Shown: positions 21,782 to 32,434 of the stretch, in pieces
Layout of the letters: each line of letters starts with the position of its first letter
How positions within the stretch are numbered: position 1 is the stretch's first letter
Assembly: GCA_011525365.1 (NCBI GenBank)
Contig: WTGQ01000002.1
Span: 3,119,948-3,183,947 of the forward strand
Reading direction: 5' to 3'
DNA: 64,000 nucleotides
DNA from: Acidobacteriota bacterium
GTDB lineage: Bacteria; Acidobacteriota; Thermoanaerobaculia; Multivoradales; Multivoraceae
Notes under the pieces: generated by a model
Database searches by the model: none
The model's input: the letters and a program-made list of their open reading frames with translations, nothing else
What the model was told of the DNA's origin: nothing
Position numbers and translations under genes: made by a program

Positions 21782-22960
21782 TCACGCGACGACTCCCGCA
21801 GCTCGCAGAGTCTCGATCTCGGTGTCTTCCAGCCCCGCCTCGGCGAGGATCTCGTCGCTGTGCTCGCCCGGCCCGGGCGCCCGGCTCCGCAGCTCGAAGG
21901 GCGTTCGCCGGAGCTGGACCGGCTGGCCCACGAGCCGCACCGGGCCGAGCTCCGGGTGATCCAGCGGCACGGCGATGCCGGAGTGCCGGACCTGGGGGTC
22001 GGCGAAGGTCTGGCCCAGGTCGTAGACCGGGCCGCACGGCAGGCCGGCGTCGTTCAGGCGCCGGACGATCTCCTCCACCTCGAAGCGCTGCGTCAGCTCC
22101 GCGACCTCCTCCTCGAGCCGCGCACGGTTGGCGACGCGGCCGGCGGAGTCCCCGTACTCCGTCCGCTCGAGCAGTTTCTCGCCTCCCAGGGCCCGGCACA
22201 TGCCACGAAAGTGCTTGTTGCTAGTCGCCGCAATGTTCACCCAGCCGTCGGCCGCCGGGAAGGTCCCCATCGGCGCGATCGTCGGGTGGTGGTTGCCCTG
22301 CTGGCCGGGAACTTCGCCCTCGACCAGAAAGCGCGCGGCCTGGAAGTCGAGCATGCCGATCATCGCCTCGAGCAGCGAGGTCGTCACCCACTGCCCTTCG
22401 CCCGACCGCTCGCGCTCGCGGAGGGCCGCCATGATGCCGAAGGCGAGGTAGAGGCCGGCCGCCAGGTCCGAGATCGCCGTGCCCACCCTCACCGGACCCT
22501 GACCGGGCAACCCCGTCACCGACATCAAACCCCCCAGACCCTGGGCGATCTGATCGACGCCGCCCCGCTCCCGGTACGGCCCCGTCTGGCCGAAGCCGGA
22601 CACGCTGGCGTAGACGATGCGCGGGTTGACCGCCCGCACCGTGTCGTAGTCGAAGCCGAGCCGGTGCTTCACGTCGGCGCGGTAGTTCTCGACCAGCACG
22701 TCCGCGTCGCGGGCCAGGCGCAGCAGCACCTCACGGCCTTCGTCCTTCTTCAGGTCCAGCGTCAGGCAGCGCTTGTTGCGGTGGAGATTCTGGTAGTCGT
22801 GACCGAGCCGGCGGGAGATGCCGATGTCCTTGCCGGGCGCTGGCGGGCGCTCGATTCGCACGACGTCGGCGCCCCAGTCCGCGAGTTGCCGCACCGCGGT
22901 CGGCCCTGCACGGGCAATCGTCAGATCGAGGACCCGCAGGTCCGCCAGGGGGAGTGACAT
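21782..22960 (-). CDS. CaiB/BaiF family III CoA transferase
   Basis: A 392-residue family III CoA transferase, which moves CoA between carboxylic acids. It begins with the characteristic LADLRVLDLT and GADVVRIERP motifs, continues with RNKRCLTLDLK and GFGQTGPY, and carries the catalytic aspartate D165 in GTAISDLAAG. The length and order are typical (for example formyl-CoA or carnitine CoA-transferases), but the acid used here cannot be read from the sequence. It follows DUF4336 after 9 bases and precedes the crotonase gene by 2 bases, so it probably loads CoA onto the substrate handled by the operon. Confidence 0.92.
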   Translation of the reverse strand: MSLPLADLRVLDLTIARAGPTAVRQLADWGADVVRIERPPAPGKDIGISRRLGHDYQNLHRNKRCLTLDLKKDEGREVLLRLARDADVLVENYRADVKHRLGFDYDTVRAVNPRIVYASVSGFGQTGPYRERGGVDQIAQGLGGLMSVTGLPGQGPVRVGTAISDLAAGLYLAFGIMAALRERERSGEGQWVTTSLLEAMIGMLDFQAARFLVEGEVPGQQGNHHPTIAPMGTFPAADGWVNIAATSNKHFRGMCRALGGEKLLERTEYGDSAGRVANRARLEEEVAELTQRFEVEEIVRRLNDAGLPCGPVYDLGQTFADPQVRHSGIAVPLDHPELGPVRLVGQPVQLRRTPFELRSRAPGPGEHSDEILAEAGLEDTEIETLRAAGVVA

Positions 22961-22969
22961 GGGTCGGAA

Positions 22970-23704
22970 TCAGACCTCGGGCACCGGTACGTTGACTGGC
23001 TGCGCATCGGGCGGCCGCTCCAGGTCCCGCAAGAGCCAGGAAAGCGCTTCCTCGACCTGCCGCTTCGCGCCGTGCTCGACGATCTCGCCGTGGCACGGAA
23101 CGAGGCGGTCGAACGGACAACAGAGCATGCGGAGACAGCTTGCCGCGGCCGCGGGCCGGTCCCGCACCGCCAGTCGGAAGACCCGGCTCTGCGCCACGCC
23201 GCCATAGGCCCCGGTGAGCCGCATGTAGGTCATGACGGCCGGCCCCAGCCGCTGCCTGAGGTTGAAGAGGAGATCCGCGACCAGCAGCGAACCGCTCGGA
23301 CGATGGACGAAGACGACCTCCCTGAACGTCGGCATGCCCTCGATGGGAATCGGCTGCAGCTCGTCTCCCCAGGGAGCGGCGACCCCCAGCGTACCGGCGA
23401 ACGTCACATCCGGCCGCTTCCTTTCGAGTCCCGGCGTCGCGTGAACCTCCGCCTCCGGAAATCGTTCGGACGCCGCCGGCAGGTGAAGGTGATGGAACAG
23501 GTTCGGCGCCACGAGGTACTCCACGCGACCCAGCTCGCCGATCTCGGCCGCCAACGCCTCGTCCATCGGTCCCGCCGAATGAATCCAAAGGCCGCCGGAG
23601 GCCAACCGCACGACGGTCATCCGGCACGGCACGACGAAACCCAACCCGAACTTCTGACGATGCTCGGCGCACCAGACGCCGGTGCAGATCTCCTGAAGAC
23701 CCAT
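22970..23704 (-). CDS. DUF4336 protein
   Basis: A 244-residue cytoplasmic protein of family DUF4336, a metallo-beta-lactamase-like fold. Recognisable elements are the GVWCAEHRQKFGLGF start, the LVAPNLFHHLHL segment, the YAHATPGL-type strand (EVHATPGLERKRPDV) and the PCHGEIVEHGAK motif near the C-terminus that corresponds to a metal-ligand region. Its reaction is unknown. It is the first gene of the reverse operon running down to 17404. A good -10, TATACT, ends only 7 bases before its ATG, so the transcript is probably leaderless. Confidence 0.75.
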   Translation of the reverse strand: MGLQEICTGVWCAEHRQKFGLGFVVPCRMTVVRLASGGLWIHSAGPMDEALAAEIGELGRVEYLVAPNLFHHLHLPAASERFPEAEVHATPGLERKRPDVTFAGTLGVAAPWGDELQPIPIEGMPTFREVVFVHRPSGSLLVADLLFNLRQRLGPAVMTYMRLTGAYGGVAQSRVFRLAVRDRPAAAASCLRMLCCPFDRLVPCHGEIVEHGAKRQVEEALSWLLRDLERPPDAQPVNVPVPEV

Positions 23705-23711
23705 CCGCGCA

Positions 23712-23754
23712 AGTATAGGAGTCCCAGTCGCGGCCAGTTCCCTCGGCGTAGAAT
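23712..23754. promoter_or_regulatory. divergent short-leader promoters of the DUF4336 operon and hemB
   Basis: Reverse strand: TATACT (complement of 23712-23717) ends 7 bases before the DUF4336 ATG. Forward strand: TAGAAT (23749-23754) ends 9 bases before the hemB ATG at 23764. Neither start has a ribosome binding site. -35 boxes are not convincing. Confidence 0.45.
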
Positions 23755-23763
23755 CCCCCGGCC

Positions 23764-24750
23764 ATGCAGCCGATGCCCATCCGCCCCCGGCGAAACCGTC
23801 GCTCGGCGGCGATCCGATCGCTGATCCGCGAGACCGACCTCGGACCGGACCGACTGATCTACCCGCTCTTCGTCATGGAGGGCCGGGACGCGGCCGAACC
23901 GATCGACTCGATGCCGGGTCAGGCGCGGCTGAGCATCGACCGCCTGGTCGCCGAGAGCCGCGCCGCGCACGCTCTCGGCGTGCCGGCCGTGGCGCTGTTC
24001 CCGGCCGTGGACGACGAACTGAAGGACCGCACCGCCAGCGGCGCCCTGGACCCGGACGGGCTGGTCCAGCGCGCCGTCCGCGAGCTGAAGTCAGCGCTCC
24101 CCGAGATGCTGGTGATAACGGACGTGGCGATGGACCCGTACTCGAGCGACGGCCACGACGGCCTGGTCGAGGACAGCGAGATCGTCAACGACCCGACGCT
24201 CGAGATCCTCGCCGCCACGGCGGTGTCGCAGGCCGACGCAGGCGCCGACGTCATCGCCCCCTCGGACATGATGGACGGCCGGGTGCGGGCGATCCGCACC
24301 GCGCTCGACGCCGCCGGCCACGACCAGGTCGGCATCCTCAGCTACACCTCGAAGTACGCCTCGAACTTCTATGGCCCGTTCCGCGACGCCCTCGACTCGG
24401 CGCCCCGCGCCGGCGACAAGAAGACGTACCAGATGGACCCGGCGAACGTCCGCGAGGCGGTGCGCGAAGCCCGGCTGGACGTCGAGGAGGGGGCCGACGT
24501 CGTCATGGTGAAGCCCGCCCTCGCCTACCTCGACGTGATCCGCGCGGTCCGCGAGGCGGTCGACCTGCCGGTCGCCGCCTACCAGGTGAGTGGTGAGTAC
24601 GCGATGATCCAGGCGGTCGCCGCGAACGGCTGGATGGACGGCGACGCGCTGATGCTGGAAACGCTGACCGCCATCCGGCGCGCGGGGGCCGACATGATCC
24701 TCACCTACTTCGCGCGACGCTGCGCCGAGGTCCTGGACGGCTCCGGTTAG
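23764..24750 (+). CDS. hemB: porphobilinogen synthase (delta-aminolevulinate dehydratase), magnesium type
   Basis: A 328-residue enzyme that condenses two 5-aminolevulinates to porphobilinogen in haem synthesis. Both active-site lysines are present: K197 (SYTSKYASNFYG) and the Schiff-base lysine K250 (MVKPALAYLD). The metal-switch region reads DVAMDPYSSDGHDG, with A122, D124 and D132 where zinc enzymes have three cysteines. That pattern marks the magnesium/potassium-dependent class seen in plants and several bacteria. The ATG at 23764 or the nearby ATG at 23773 would both work. The stop overlaps that of the convergent methyltransferase gene by 4 bases. Confidence 0.96.
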   Translation: MQPMPIRPRRNRRSAAIRSLIRETDLGPDRLIYPLFVMEGRDAAEPIDSMPGQARLSIDRLVAESRAAHALGVPAVALFPAVDDELKDRTASGALDPDGLVQRAVRELKSALPEMLVITDVAMDPYSSDGHDGLVEDSEIVNDPTLEILAATAVSQADAGADVIAPSDMMDGRVRAIRTALDAAGHDQVGILSYTSKYASNFYGPFRDALDSAPRAGDKKTYQMDPANVREAVREARLDVEEGADVVMVKPALAYLDVIRAVREAVDLPVAAYQVSGEYAMIQAVAANGWMDGDALMLETLTAIRRAGADMILTYFARRCAEVLDGSG

Positions 24751-25456
24751 CGGGCGGCGCGGAACAGGAACAGGTGCTGGGTCGGCAGCGAGTCGATCCG
24801 TTCGACCAGCTCGTAGCCCGCCGGGATCCACTCCGTCATCACCTGCTCGATCGACATCCGGTGGTCGAGCTTGATGTGAGCCGCGCTACGCCCCTCCAGG
24901 CGGAACTCGACGAGGGCGATGACGCCGTCCGGCGCGAGCGCCTCCCGCATCGCATGGAGCATCGGCTCGGGCCGGGAGAACTCGTGGTACACGTCGACGA
25001 TGAGCATCAGGTCGACCTCGCCCTCAGGCAGGTTCGGATCGTCTTCGGTGCCGAGCACCGTGCTGATGTTCGTGATCCCCTCGCGTTCCGCGAGTTCCGA
25101 CGCGATCCGTAGCATCTGCGGCTGGATGTCGTTGCACAGCACCGTGCCCTCGGGACCGACCGCCGCCGCCAGGCGGCGGGCGTGGTAGCCCGAGCCGCAG
25201 CCGATGTCGACGACCAGCATCCCCTTCTCGATCGGCAGGGCGGCGATCAGGGCGTCGGGGTTCTCCTCTTCGATGCGCGTCGCCCGCTCAAGCCAGCCGG
25301 CGCCGCGGAATGACATGACATCGGCGATCTTCCGGCCCTTGTAGGTGCCCGGCTCGTCCACGGTCTGGGCCGCTGCCGGTTGTAGCGAGACCGCCAACAC
25401 GGCCAGCAGGACGACCGCTACGGTCGCTCCTTGCCGTCCCCAAGTCCCGGGCTGCG

Positions 25457-25484
<28 letters not shown>
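24747..25484 (-). CDS. class I SAM-dependent methyltransferase with predicted signal peptide
   Basis: A 245-residue protein. A hydrophobic N-terminal segment (ATVAVVLLAVLAVSLQPAAAQ) looks like a signal peptide. It is followed by a class I methyltransferase fold with the SAM motif VVDIGCGSGYHARRLA, an acidic strand end in TVLCNDIQ and the motif DLMLIVDVYHEFSRP. SAM is cytoplasmic, so export of such an enzyme is odd; similar leader-bearing methyltransferases are common in Acidobacteria and Planctomycetes, and their role is unknown. ATG 25484 has GAGGAGGTG 7 bases upstream, although those bases also code for the S9 peptidase; GTG 25460 would overlap the upstream stop as GTGA and is the alternative. 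It is co-transcribed with the peptidase gene. Confidence 0.72.
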
Positions 25485-27526
<2,042 letters not shown>

Positions 27527-27568
27527 GGCTGAGGCGCACGCTATCGCACGGATCCCAGGGCTGGCGGG

Positions 27569-27577
27569 TGCTAGAGT
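27569..27577 (+). promoter_or_regulatory. extended -10 upstream of the AMIN-domain gene
   Basis: TGCTAGAGT (27569-27577) is an extended -10 whose last base is 20 bases before the ATG at 27598. It is the same TGCTANNNT pattern seen before 979, 31271 and 53253. Confidence 0.4.
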
Positions 27578-27597
27578 GCCCTCCGGTAACACCCATC

Positions 27598-28380
27598 ATG
27601 AGAGTTCTCATCCTCCTTGTCTCAGCGCTTCTGAGCTCGGCCGTCGCGGCCCAGCCGAACCGACTCACGACGGCCCGGCTGGACGGCGATGTACTGCGAC
27701 TGGACGTTTCCGCTAACCCGCAGGCCGTGCGCCACTTCCCGTTAGCCAGCCCACCGCGCGTGGTGATCGACCTCTTCGGAATCGACCGGTCCGCCGCCGA
27801 GCTACCGAGACCGCAACAGAGCAGCTCGGCGTTCGAGGTGCGTACCGGCGAGCACGGCGACTTCCTGCGCGTGGTCGTCGACCTTCGGGCGGCTCTGCCG
27901 TCCTACCAGGTACGCCAGTCGGAAGGGCTCATCGAGGTCGGTCTCGGCTCCGGCACCCTGCCGCCATCGGCGACCGGCGTTCTGATCGGCGAGTCGCCGG
28001 TTCCGGGATCACCGACAGCGCCTCCCCCGGTTGCCGCTCCGGTGGTCGACGTCGCCGTTGAAGCCGCGCCAGGCGCACAGCCGGCGGCGACCTCTCCCGT
28101 GTCGCCGGCTCCGACCGGCAGCGAACTGCAGAACCTCGACGACCTGACGACGGACGAACTGCTGGCCCTGATCGACGCGGAACTCGCCGCGGCGGGACTC
28201 GATCAGCAGCAGTCCGCGGAGGAACTGATCGAGCAGGTCGAAGCCGAGCTCGCCGCCCGACCCGGCATCACGGCCGTCCCCGAAACGCCGGCCGAGCCGG
28301 AAGAGCGGGCACCCGTCGAGGAAGGCGACCCTGAAGATCGACCGCCGTTCCGCTTCATCGACGAGGAACCGCCCGGCTAG
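27598..28380 (+). CDS. AMIN-domain secreted protein
   Basis: A 260-residue exported protein. The signal peptide (MRVLILLVSALLSSAVAAQ) is followed by an AMIN domain at about residues 20-118 (RLDGDVLRLDVSANPQ, PRVVIDLFGI, FLRVVVDL motifs). AMIN domains target amidases and secretins to the cell wall or septum. Here no amidase or secretin follows: residues 120-260 are low-complexity, Pro/Ala-rich and then acidic, with a possible short helix (TTDELLALIDAELAAAGL). It may be a wall-targeted scaffold. Its TAG stop shares CTAG with the convergent gene's stop. Confidence 0.75.
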   Translation: MRVLILLVSALLSSAVAAQPNRLTTARLDGDVLRLDVSANPQAVRHFPLASPPRVVIDLFGIDRSAAELPRPQQSSSAFEVRTGEHGDFLRVVVDLRAALPSYQVRQSEGLIEVGLGSGTLPPSATGVLIGESPVPGSPTAPPPVAAPVVDVAVEAAPGAQPAATSPVSPAPTGSELQNLDDLTTDELLALIDAELAAAGLDQQQSAEELIEQVEAELAARPGITAVPETPAEPEERAPVEEGDPEDRPPFRFIDEEPPG

Positions 28381-28883
28381 CACCAGAAGCACCAGTGGTA
28401 GGGGGGCCGGAAGTAGGTGATCAGCCGGCCGCAGACGATGACGCCGATCCAGCAGGCCAGGGAGATCGCCGCCGCGGTTCGGGCGCCCGCCGGCGCCGGT
28501 GCTCCGGCCGCGGCCGCCCGCACGGGCCGAAACGCGAACCGGTAGAACACGAGGATATTCAGGCCGGCGATCGCCATCAGCGACAGCTTGATCTGGAACG
28601 CCGGGTTGTAGAGGTACTGGTTCGGAGCGCTGACCACGAACAGGAAGCCGGTGCACAGGTTGAGGGCGTAGCCGCCGACGCCCCAGGGCACGAGCCTGTG
28701 CAGCGCGCCCATCGGCACACCCCGGGCGACTCCCAGCAGACGAAGGTCCCAGAGGCCGATGCAGCCGATCAGCAGGGAAAGGCCCAGGAAGTGGAGAGAC
28801 TCCACGGTCGGCCAGCCCCACGAGGTGTGCATGAAGCTGTAGATGCCGCTCTTCTGGCCGATCGAGTACAGCAGGTCTTCCAT
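28377..28883 (-). CDS. four-helix membrane protein, paralogue of the upstream gene
   Basis: A 168-residue membrane protein with about four hydrophobic segments. It shares a core with the neighbouring protein at 28905-29408: both have L-H-x-x-G followed by DLRxLGVARGVP and a later GRxxxY near the C-terminus. I cannot assign a family with certainty (DUF6644-like is a guess). Conserved His, Arg and Trp in or near helices could bind a cofactor such as haem or quinone, but this is speculation. It starts 21 bases after the paralogue's stop, so the pair is co-transcribed with the DUF885 gene. Confidence 0.6.
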   Translation of the reverse strand: MEDLLYSIGQKSGIYSFMHTSWGWPTVESLHFLGLSLLIGCIGLWDLRLLGVARGVPMGALHRLVPWGVGGYALNLCTGFLFVVSAPNQYLYNPAFQIKLSLMAIAGLNILVFYRFAFRPVRAAAAGAPAPAGARTAAAISLACWIGVIVCGRLITYFRPPYHWCFWC

Positions 28884-28904
28884 GGCTCTCGCCCGTTTCC
28901 CGTC

Positions 28905-29408
28905 TCAGTACAGCAGGTGCGAGGCCAGCATGACCTTCGCGGTGTAGGCGAGGAAGCGGCCGGAAGTGATGACGGCGACCCAGAGCACGAGCGATACCGC
29001 CGCCAGCATCTTCTCCTTCCCGGGCGCCGGCGCCGCATCGTGGCGTGAGTCCCCCAGCACGCCGCGCATCAGCGCTTTCATGATCCAGAGCGCCGCGGCG
29101 ATCGCCGCCAGCTTGAAGTAGAAGACCGGGTTGGTCAGCGCCTTGGCGGGGTACGCCAGGAGCAGCGCGAGTCCGGACAACGTGACCACCGCGAGGCTTG
29201 TCCAAAGCACCGGCAGGTAGCGGCACATGAGCGATCGGGGCACGCCGCGGGCAACGCCCAGGATGCGGAGGTCCGTCACCACGTGGATGCCGGCCACGAA
29301 GGCCATCCCGATCGAGTGCAAGACGAGGCTCGAGAAGAACGCCCCGCCCGACTCCCGCATCCAGGTCGACGGGCGGGTCTCCTCCAACCAGATCAGAAAG
29401 TCGATCAC
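28905..29408 (-). CDS. four-helix membrane protein, paralogue of the downstream gene
   Basis: A 167-residue protein with four predicted membrane segments. It aligns with the 168-residue neighbour over the LHSIGMAFVAGIHVVTDLRILGVARGVP region, TNPVFYFKLA, and SGRFLAYT near the end. The tandem arrangement indicates duplication followed by divergence, perhaps giving two subunits of a heterodimer. It follows the DUF885 gene by 21 bases. No function is known. Confidence 0.6.
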   Translation of the reverse strand: MIDFLIWLEETRPSTWMRESGGAFFSSLVLHSIGMAFVAGIHVVTDLRILGVARGVPRSLMCRYLPVLWTSLAVVTLSGLALLLAYPAKALTNPVFYFKLAAIAAALWIMKALMRGVLGDSRHDAAPAPGKEKMLAAVSLVLWVAVITSGRFLAYTAKVMLASHLLY

Positions 29409-29429
29409 CCTCGCGGCCCGGACGCGGTG

Positions 29430-31196
29430 CTACTGGCGCTGCTCTTCGATCCAGGCGTCGATCAGCTCTTCCAGGATGTCCAGCGGCACGGAACCATTGG
29501 CCAGCACCGCGTCGTGGAAGTGGCGCACATCGAAGTCGCTGCCCAGAGCCTCCTCGGCCCGCCCGCGCAGTTCCCGGATCTTCAGCTCGCCCATCTTGTA
29601 GGCCAGCGCCTGGCCCGGCCAACTGATGTAGCGGTCGGTCTCGGTCGTGACCTCGTGCAACGAGAGCGCCGTGTTCTCGGCCAGGTAGTCGAGCATCTGC
29701 TGGCGCGTCCAGCCGAAGGCGTGCACGCCGGTGTCGACCACGAGCCGGCAGGCCCGCCAGATCTCGTAGGTCAGCCGGCCGAAGTTGCTGTACGGATCCT
29801 CGTAGATGCCCGCCTCGAGCCCAAGGTACTCGGAGTACAGGCCCCAGCCCTCGCCGAAGGCCGAGAGGTAGTCGTGGCGGCGGAACTCCGGCCCGGCGTC
29901 GATCTCTGCCGCGAGCGCATTCTGAAGATGGTGACCCGGCACCGCCTCGTGCAGAGTCAAGGCCGCGAGCGCATAGAGGGGCCGGCTCGGCAGGTTGTAC
30001 GTGTTGACCCAGTAGATGCCGGGCTGCGTGCTGTTGTAGGGGGCCGACACGTAGCGGCCGGCGGTGTACTTCGGCGCCATGTGGTCGGGGACCGGCTCGA
30101 CAGTGTAGGGAACCCGCGGCAGGGTCGCGAACAGGGACGGCAGCTTGCCGTCCATCGTCTTGGCGATCCAGGCGGCGCGCTCCAGCAGCTCCTGCGCGGT
30201 CTTCGGGTAGAAGCGCGGGTCCGTTCGCAGGAAGTCGAGGAACTCGGCGTAGGACCCCTCGAAGCCGATCTCCCGGATCACCTCGGCCATCTCGGCCCGG
30301 ATCCGCGCGACCTCGCTGAGGCCGATCTCGTGGACCTCCTGCGGCGTCACGTCGAGCGTGGTGAACCAGCGCACCTGCTCCGCGTAGTACGCCTGGCCGT
30401 CCGGCAGGTCGGAGGCGCCGACGGTCTCCCTGGCGCCCGGCAGGTACTCGCCGACGAAGAAATCGTAGAACCCCTGGTAGGCAGGCACCACCTCCTCGGT
30501 GATCGCCGCCTCGGCATCCGTCAGAATCCGCTCGCGGTCCATCTCGCCGACCGTCGCGGGCACCTCCTCGAAGGGCGCCCAGAAAGCGCTGTCCCGCGGG
30601 TCGTCGACGATGTGGGCGGAGATCGTGTCCTCGTAGCCCGTAAGCGTCACCCGCGGCAGGGTGAAGCCGCGCTCGATCCCCGCGCGCATGTGGCCCTGCT
30701 GCTGCTCGAAGTAGGCCGGGATCGCCCGCATCCTGGCGATGTAGTCGTCGTAGTGGTCCGCCGTCCGGAACGGCATCGGGCGGTACATGCGGGCGAACCC
30801 CATGTGGAAGCCGGAGTCCGCGTTGAGCGGCATCTCGTAGCCGCCGAACTCGAAGCCCTGCACGCTGCTCCGAAGCTGGCGCTCGAACATCCGCGCGTTG
30901 ATCCGGTCCGCCGCGCTGAGCCCGGAGACGTCGATCTCCTCGAACCGCCGCAGCACGTCGCGGCGCCGCTCCACCCTGCGTTCGATCGCCTCCAGGCTGA
31001 CGTCGGCCAGTTCGTCGTTCCGGCTGTGATCGCCAACGCTCGTCGCGAACTGAGGGCTCTCGATGAGTCTCGCCGCCCAGTCCTCGTCGAACAACGCGTA
31101 GAGCTGCTCCCGCGCGTCCTGGGGCGGCGCACAGGCGACGACAGCGGCCAGCATCGGCAGCACAAGGGCCATCCGTTCCAGTCGCACTCTGTTCAT
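29430..31196 (-). CDS. DUF885 lipoprotein, putative metal-dependent peptidase
   Basis: A 588-residue protein of family DUF885. The N-terminus is a lipoprotein signal (VLPMLAAVVAC, lipobox VVAC at about residues 19-22). The conserved HEAVPGHHLQ motif near residue 400 resembles a gluzincin-type metal site, with FGEGWGLYSE downstream supplying a further glutamate. DUF885 proteins are predicted zinc carboxypeptidases or aminopeptidases, often found in bacteria living on peptides. The protein is expected to be membrane-anchored outside the cytoplasm. ATG 31196 gives the lipoprotein start; TAGGGT lies 11 bases upstream. It heads a three-gene reverse operon with the two membrane paralogues. Confidence 0.88.
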   Translation of the reverse strand: MNRVRLERMALVLPMLAAVVACAPPQDAREQLYALFDEDWAARLIESPQFATSVGDHSRNDELADVSLEAIERRVERRRDVLRRFEEIDVSGLSAADRINARMFERQLRSSVQGFEFGGYEMPLNADSGFHMGFARMYRPMPFRTADHYDDYIARMRAIPAYFEQQQGHMRAGIERGFTLPRVTLTGYEDTISAHIVDDPRDSAFWAPFEEVPATVGEMDRERILTDAEAAITEEVVPAYQGFYDFFVGEYLPGARETVGASDLPDGQAYYAEQVRWFTTLDVTPQEVHEIGLSEVARIRAEMAEVIREIGFEGSYAEFLDFLRTDPRFYPKTAQELLERAAWIAKTMDGKLPSLFATLPRVPYTVEPVPDHMAPKYTAGRYVSAPYNSTQPGIYWVNTYNLPSRPLYALAALTLHEAVPGHHLQNALAAEIDAGPEFRRHDYLSAFGEGWGLYSEYLGLEAGIYEDPYSNFGRLTYEIWRACRLVVDTGVHAFGWTRQQMLDYLAENTALSLHEVTTETDRYISWPGQALAYKMGELKIRELRGRAEEALGSDFDVRHFHDAVLANGSVPLDILEELIDAWIEEQRQ

Positions 31197-31207
31197 CGGA
31201 AGCGGCA

Positions 31208-31258
31208 ACCCTATCGAAGCGGCGCGGACGCCTGCGGACCGTGATCGGCTGCTACGAT
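31208..31258. promoter_or_regulatory. divergent -10 elements of DUF885 and the SGNH operon
   Basis: Reverse: TAGGGT (complement of 31208-31213), 11 bases from the DUF885 ATG. Forward: extended -10 TGCTACGAT (31250-31258), 12 bases from the GTG at 31271. The spacing matches that before genes 979, 3154 and 53253. No Shine-Dalgarno is visible for either gene. Confidence 0.4.
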
Positions 31259-31270
31259 CCCGGACCGCGC

Positions 31271-32434
31271 GTGAAGAAACTTCCCGCTCTCCTGTTCGCA
31301 ATCGTCGCGGCCGGCGCCTCCGCCGCGGAAGCCTCCACGCTCCAGCTTCGCCACGGCGACCGGATCTGCCTGGTCGGCAACACCTTCGCCGAGCGATTCC
31401 AGCTCTTCGGCTACTCCGAGAGCGGGCTGCTCGCCGCCTTCCCGGACCTCGAGCTGTCGGTGCGCAATCTCGCCTGGTCGGCGGACGAAACGGCGCTGCG
31501 GCCGCGACCGCTCGACTTCGGCGCGGTGGACCGCCATCTCGAGGCGCAGGGCGCGGACGTCGTCCTGCTGTTCTACGGCGCCAACGAGTCGTTCGCCGGC
31601 GACGAGGGTCTGCCGGCATTCAGGAACGACCTCGGGCGGCTGCTCCGCCATGTCTCGAAGCAGCTCTACAACGGCTCCGAGCCGGCTCGCATCGCTCTCG
31701 TTTCGCCGATACCGCAGCAGACGCTGCCCTCCGGCCACGGGCTCGACGAGGCGGCGGTCGAACGCCGCAACGTCGAGCTGCGGGCCTACGCCGAGGCGGC
31801 CGAAGCTGTCGCGACCGAGAATGGCGTGCCCTTCCTCGACATCTTCGACGGGGTCGCGGCCGCGTTCGCGGGCGAGCCGGCGCCGCTGACGGTCAACGGC
31901 GTGCATCTGAACGAGGCCGGCTACTGGCACGCCTCCCGGGTGCTTCTCGAAGCGCTCGGCGCTTCGTCGCCGGGTACGGTCGTCGCCTCGGCCGAAGACG
32001 GCGCGGGACTGGAGATCCGGCCGCCGGTTCTGCCGCCGGGGCCCAACGGGAAGCCGGACCGGATCCGGATCACCGTCCGCGACCTGGTTCCCGGCTACTA
32101 CGCCCTGCGGCGCGGCGACCAGACTCTGGCCTCCGCCAGCGACGCAGATTGGGCGCAGGGAGTCGACATTCAAGCGACGCCGGCCATCTCAGCGCTGGTG
32201 GAGGCCGGCGACGCTCTGCGTCGCGTGGTGCTGCACAAGAGCCGGCTGTTCTTCGACCGCTACCGCGCCGTGAACGGCTACTACATCTACGGCGGTCGCA
32301 AGGAGCCCTTCGGCGTCCATTCCTTCCCGCCCGAGATGGCCCGCTTCGACGCACTGGTCGGTGAACTCGACGACGAAGCCCGCGACTTGGCGCGCTCGGA
32401 CGAAGTCTGGCGCCTGGAGCGCGTCGACCGATGA
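31271..32434 (+). CDS. secreted SGNH-hydrolase-like protein lacking the usual nucleophile
   Basis: A 387-residue exported protein with a signal peptide (MKKLPALLFAIVAAGASAAEA). Block I of the SGNH fold reads VGNTFAER, placing Thr38 where the GDS serine normally sits. Block III (FYGANES) and block V (NGVHLNEAGY, the Asp/His region) are recognisable. Similar GNT-type SGNH proteins occur beside PVC-type haem proteins in Planctomycetes, so this may be a conserved variant using another nucleophile or binding only. The C-terminal 130 residues form a separate beta-rich domain. GTG 31271 gives the signal peptide; an upstream GTG at 31241 does not. It ends in ATGA, overlapping the next gene. Confidence 0.75.
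   Translation: MKKLPALLFAIVAAGASAAEASTLQLRHGDRICLVGNTFAERFQLFGYSESGLLAAFPDLELSVRNLAWSADETALRPRPLDFGAVDRHLEAQGADVVLLFYGANESFAGDEGLPAFRNDLGRLLRHVSKQLYNGSEPARIALVSPIPQQTLPSGHGLDEAAVERRNVELRAYAEAAEAVATENGVPFLDIFDGVAAAFAGEPAPLTVNGVHLNEAGYWHASRVLLEALGASSPGTVVASAEDGAGLEIRPPVLPPGPNGKPDRIRITVRDLVPGYYALRRGDQTLASASDADWAQGVDIQATPAISALVEAGDALRRVVLHKSRLFFDRYRAVNGYYIYGGRKEPFGVHSFPPEMARFDALVGELDDEARDLARSDEVWRLERVDR

Noticed and set aside
29283..31244. Forward-strand frame of about 650 residues opposite DUF885
   Set aside because: The reverse frame has a lipoprotein signal and HEAVPGHH motif; the forward frame is low-complexity.
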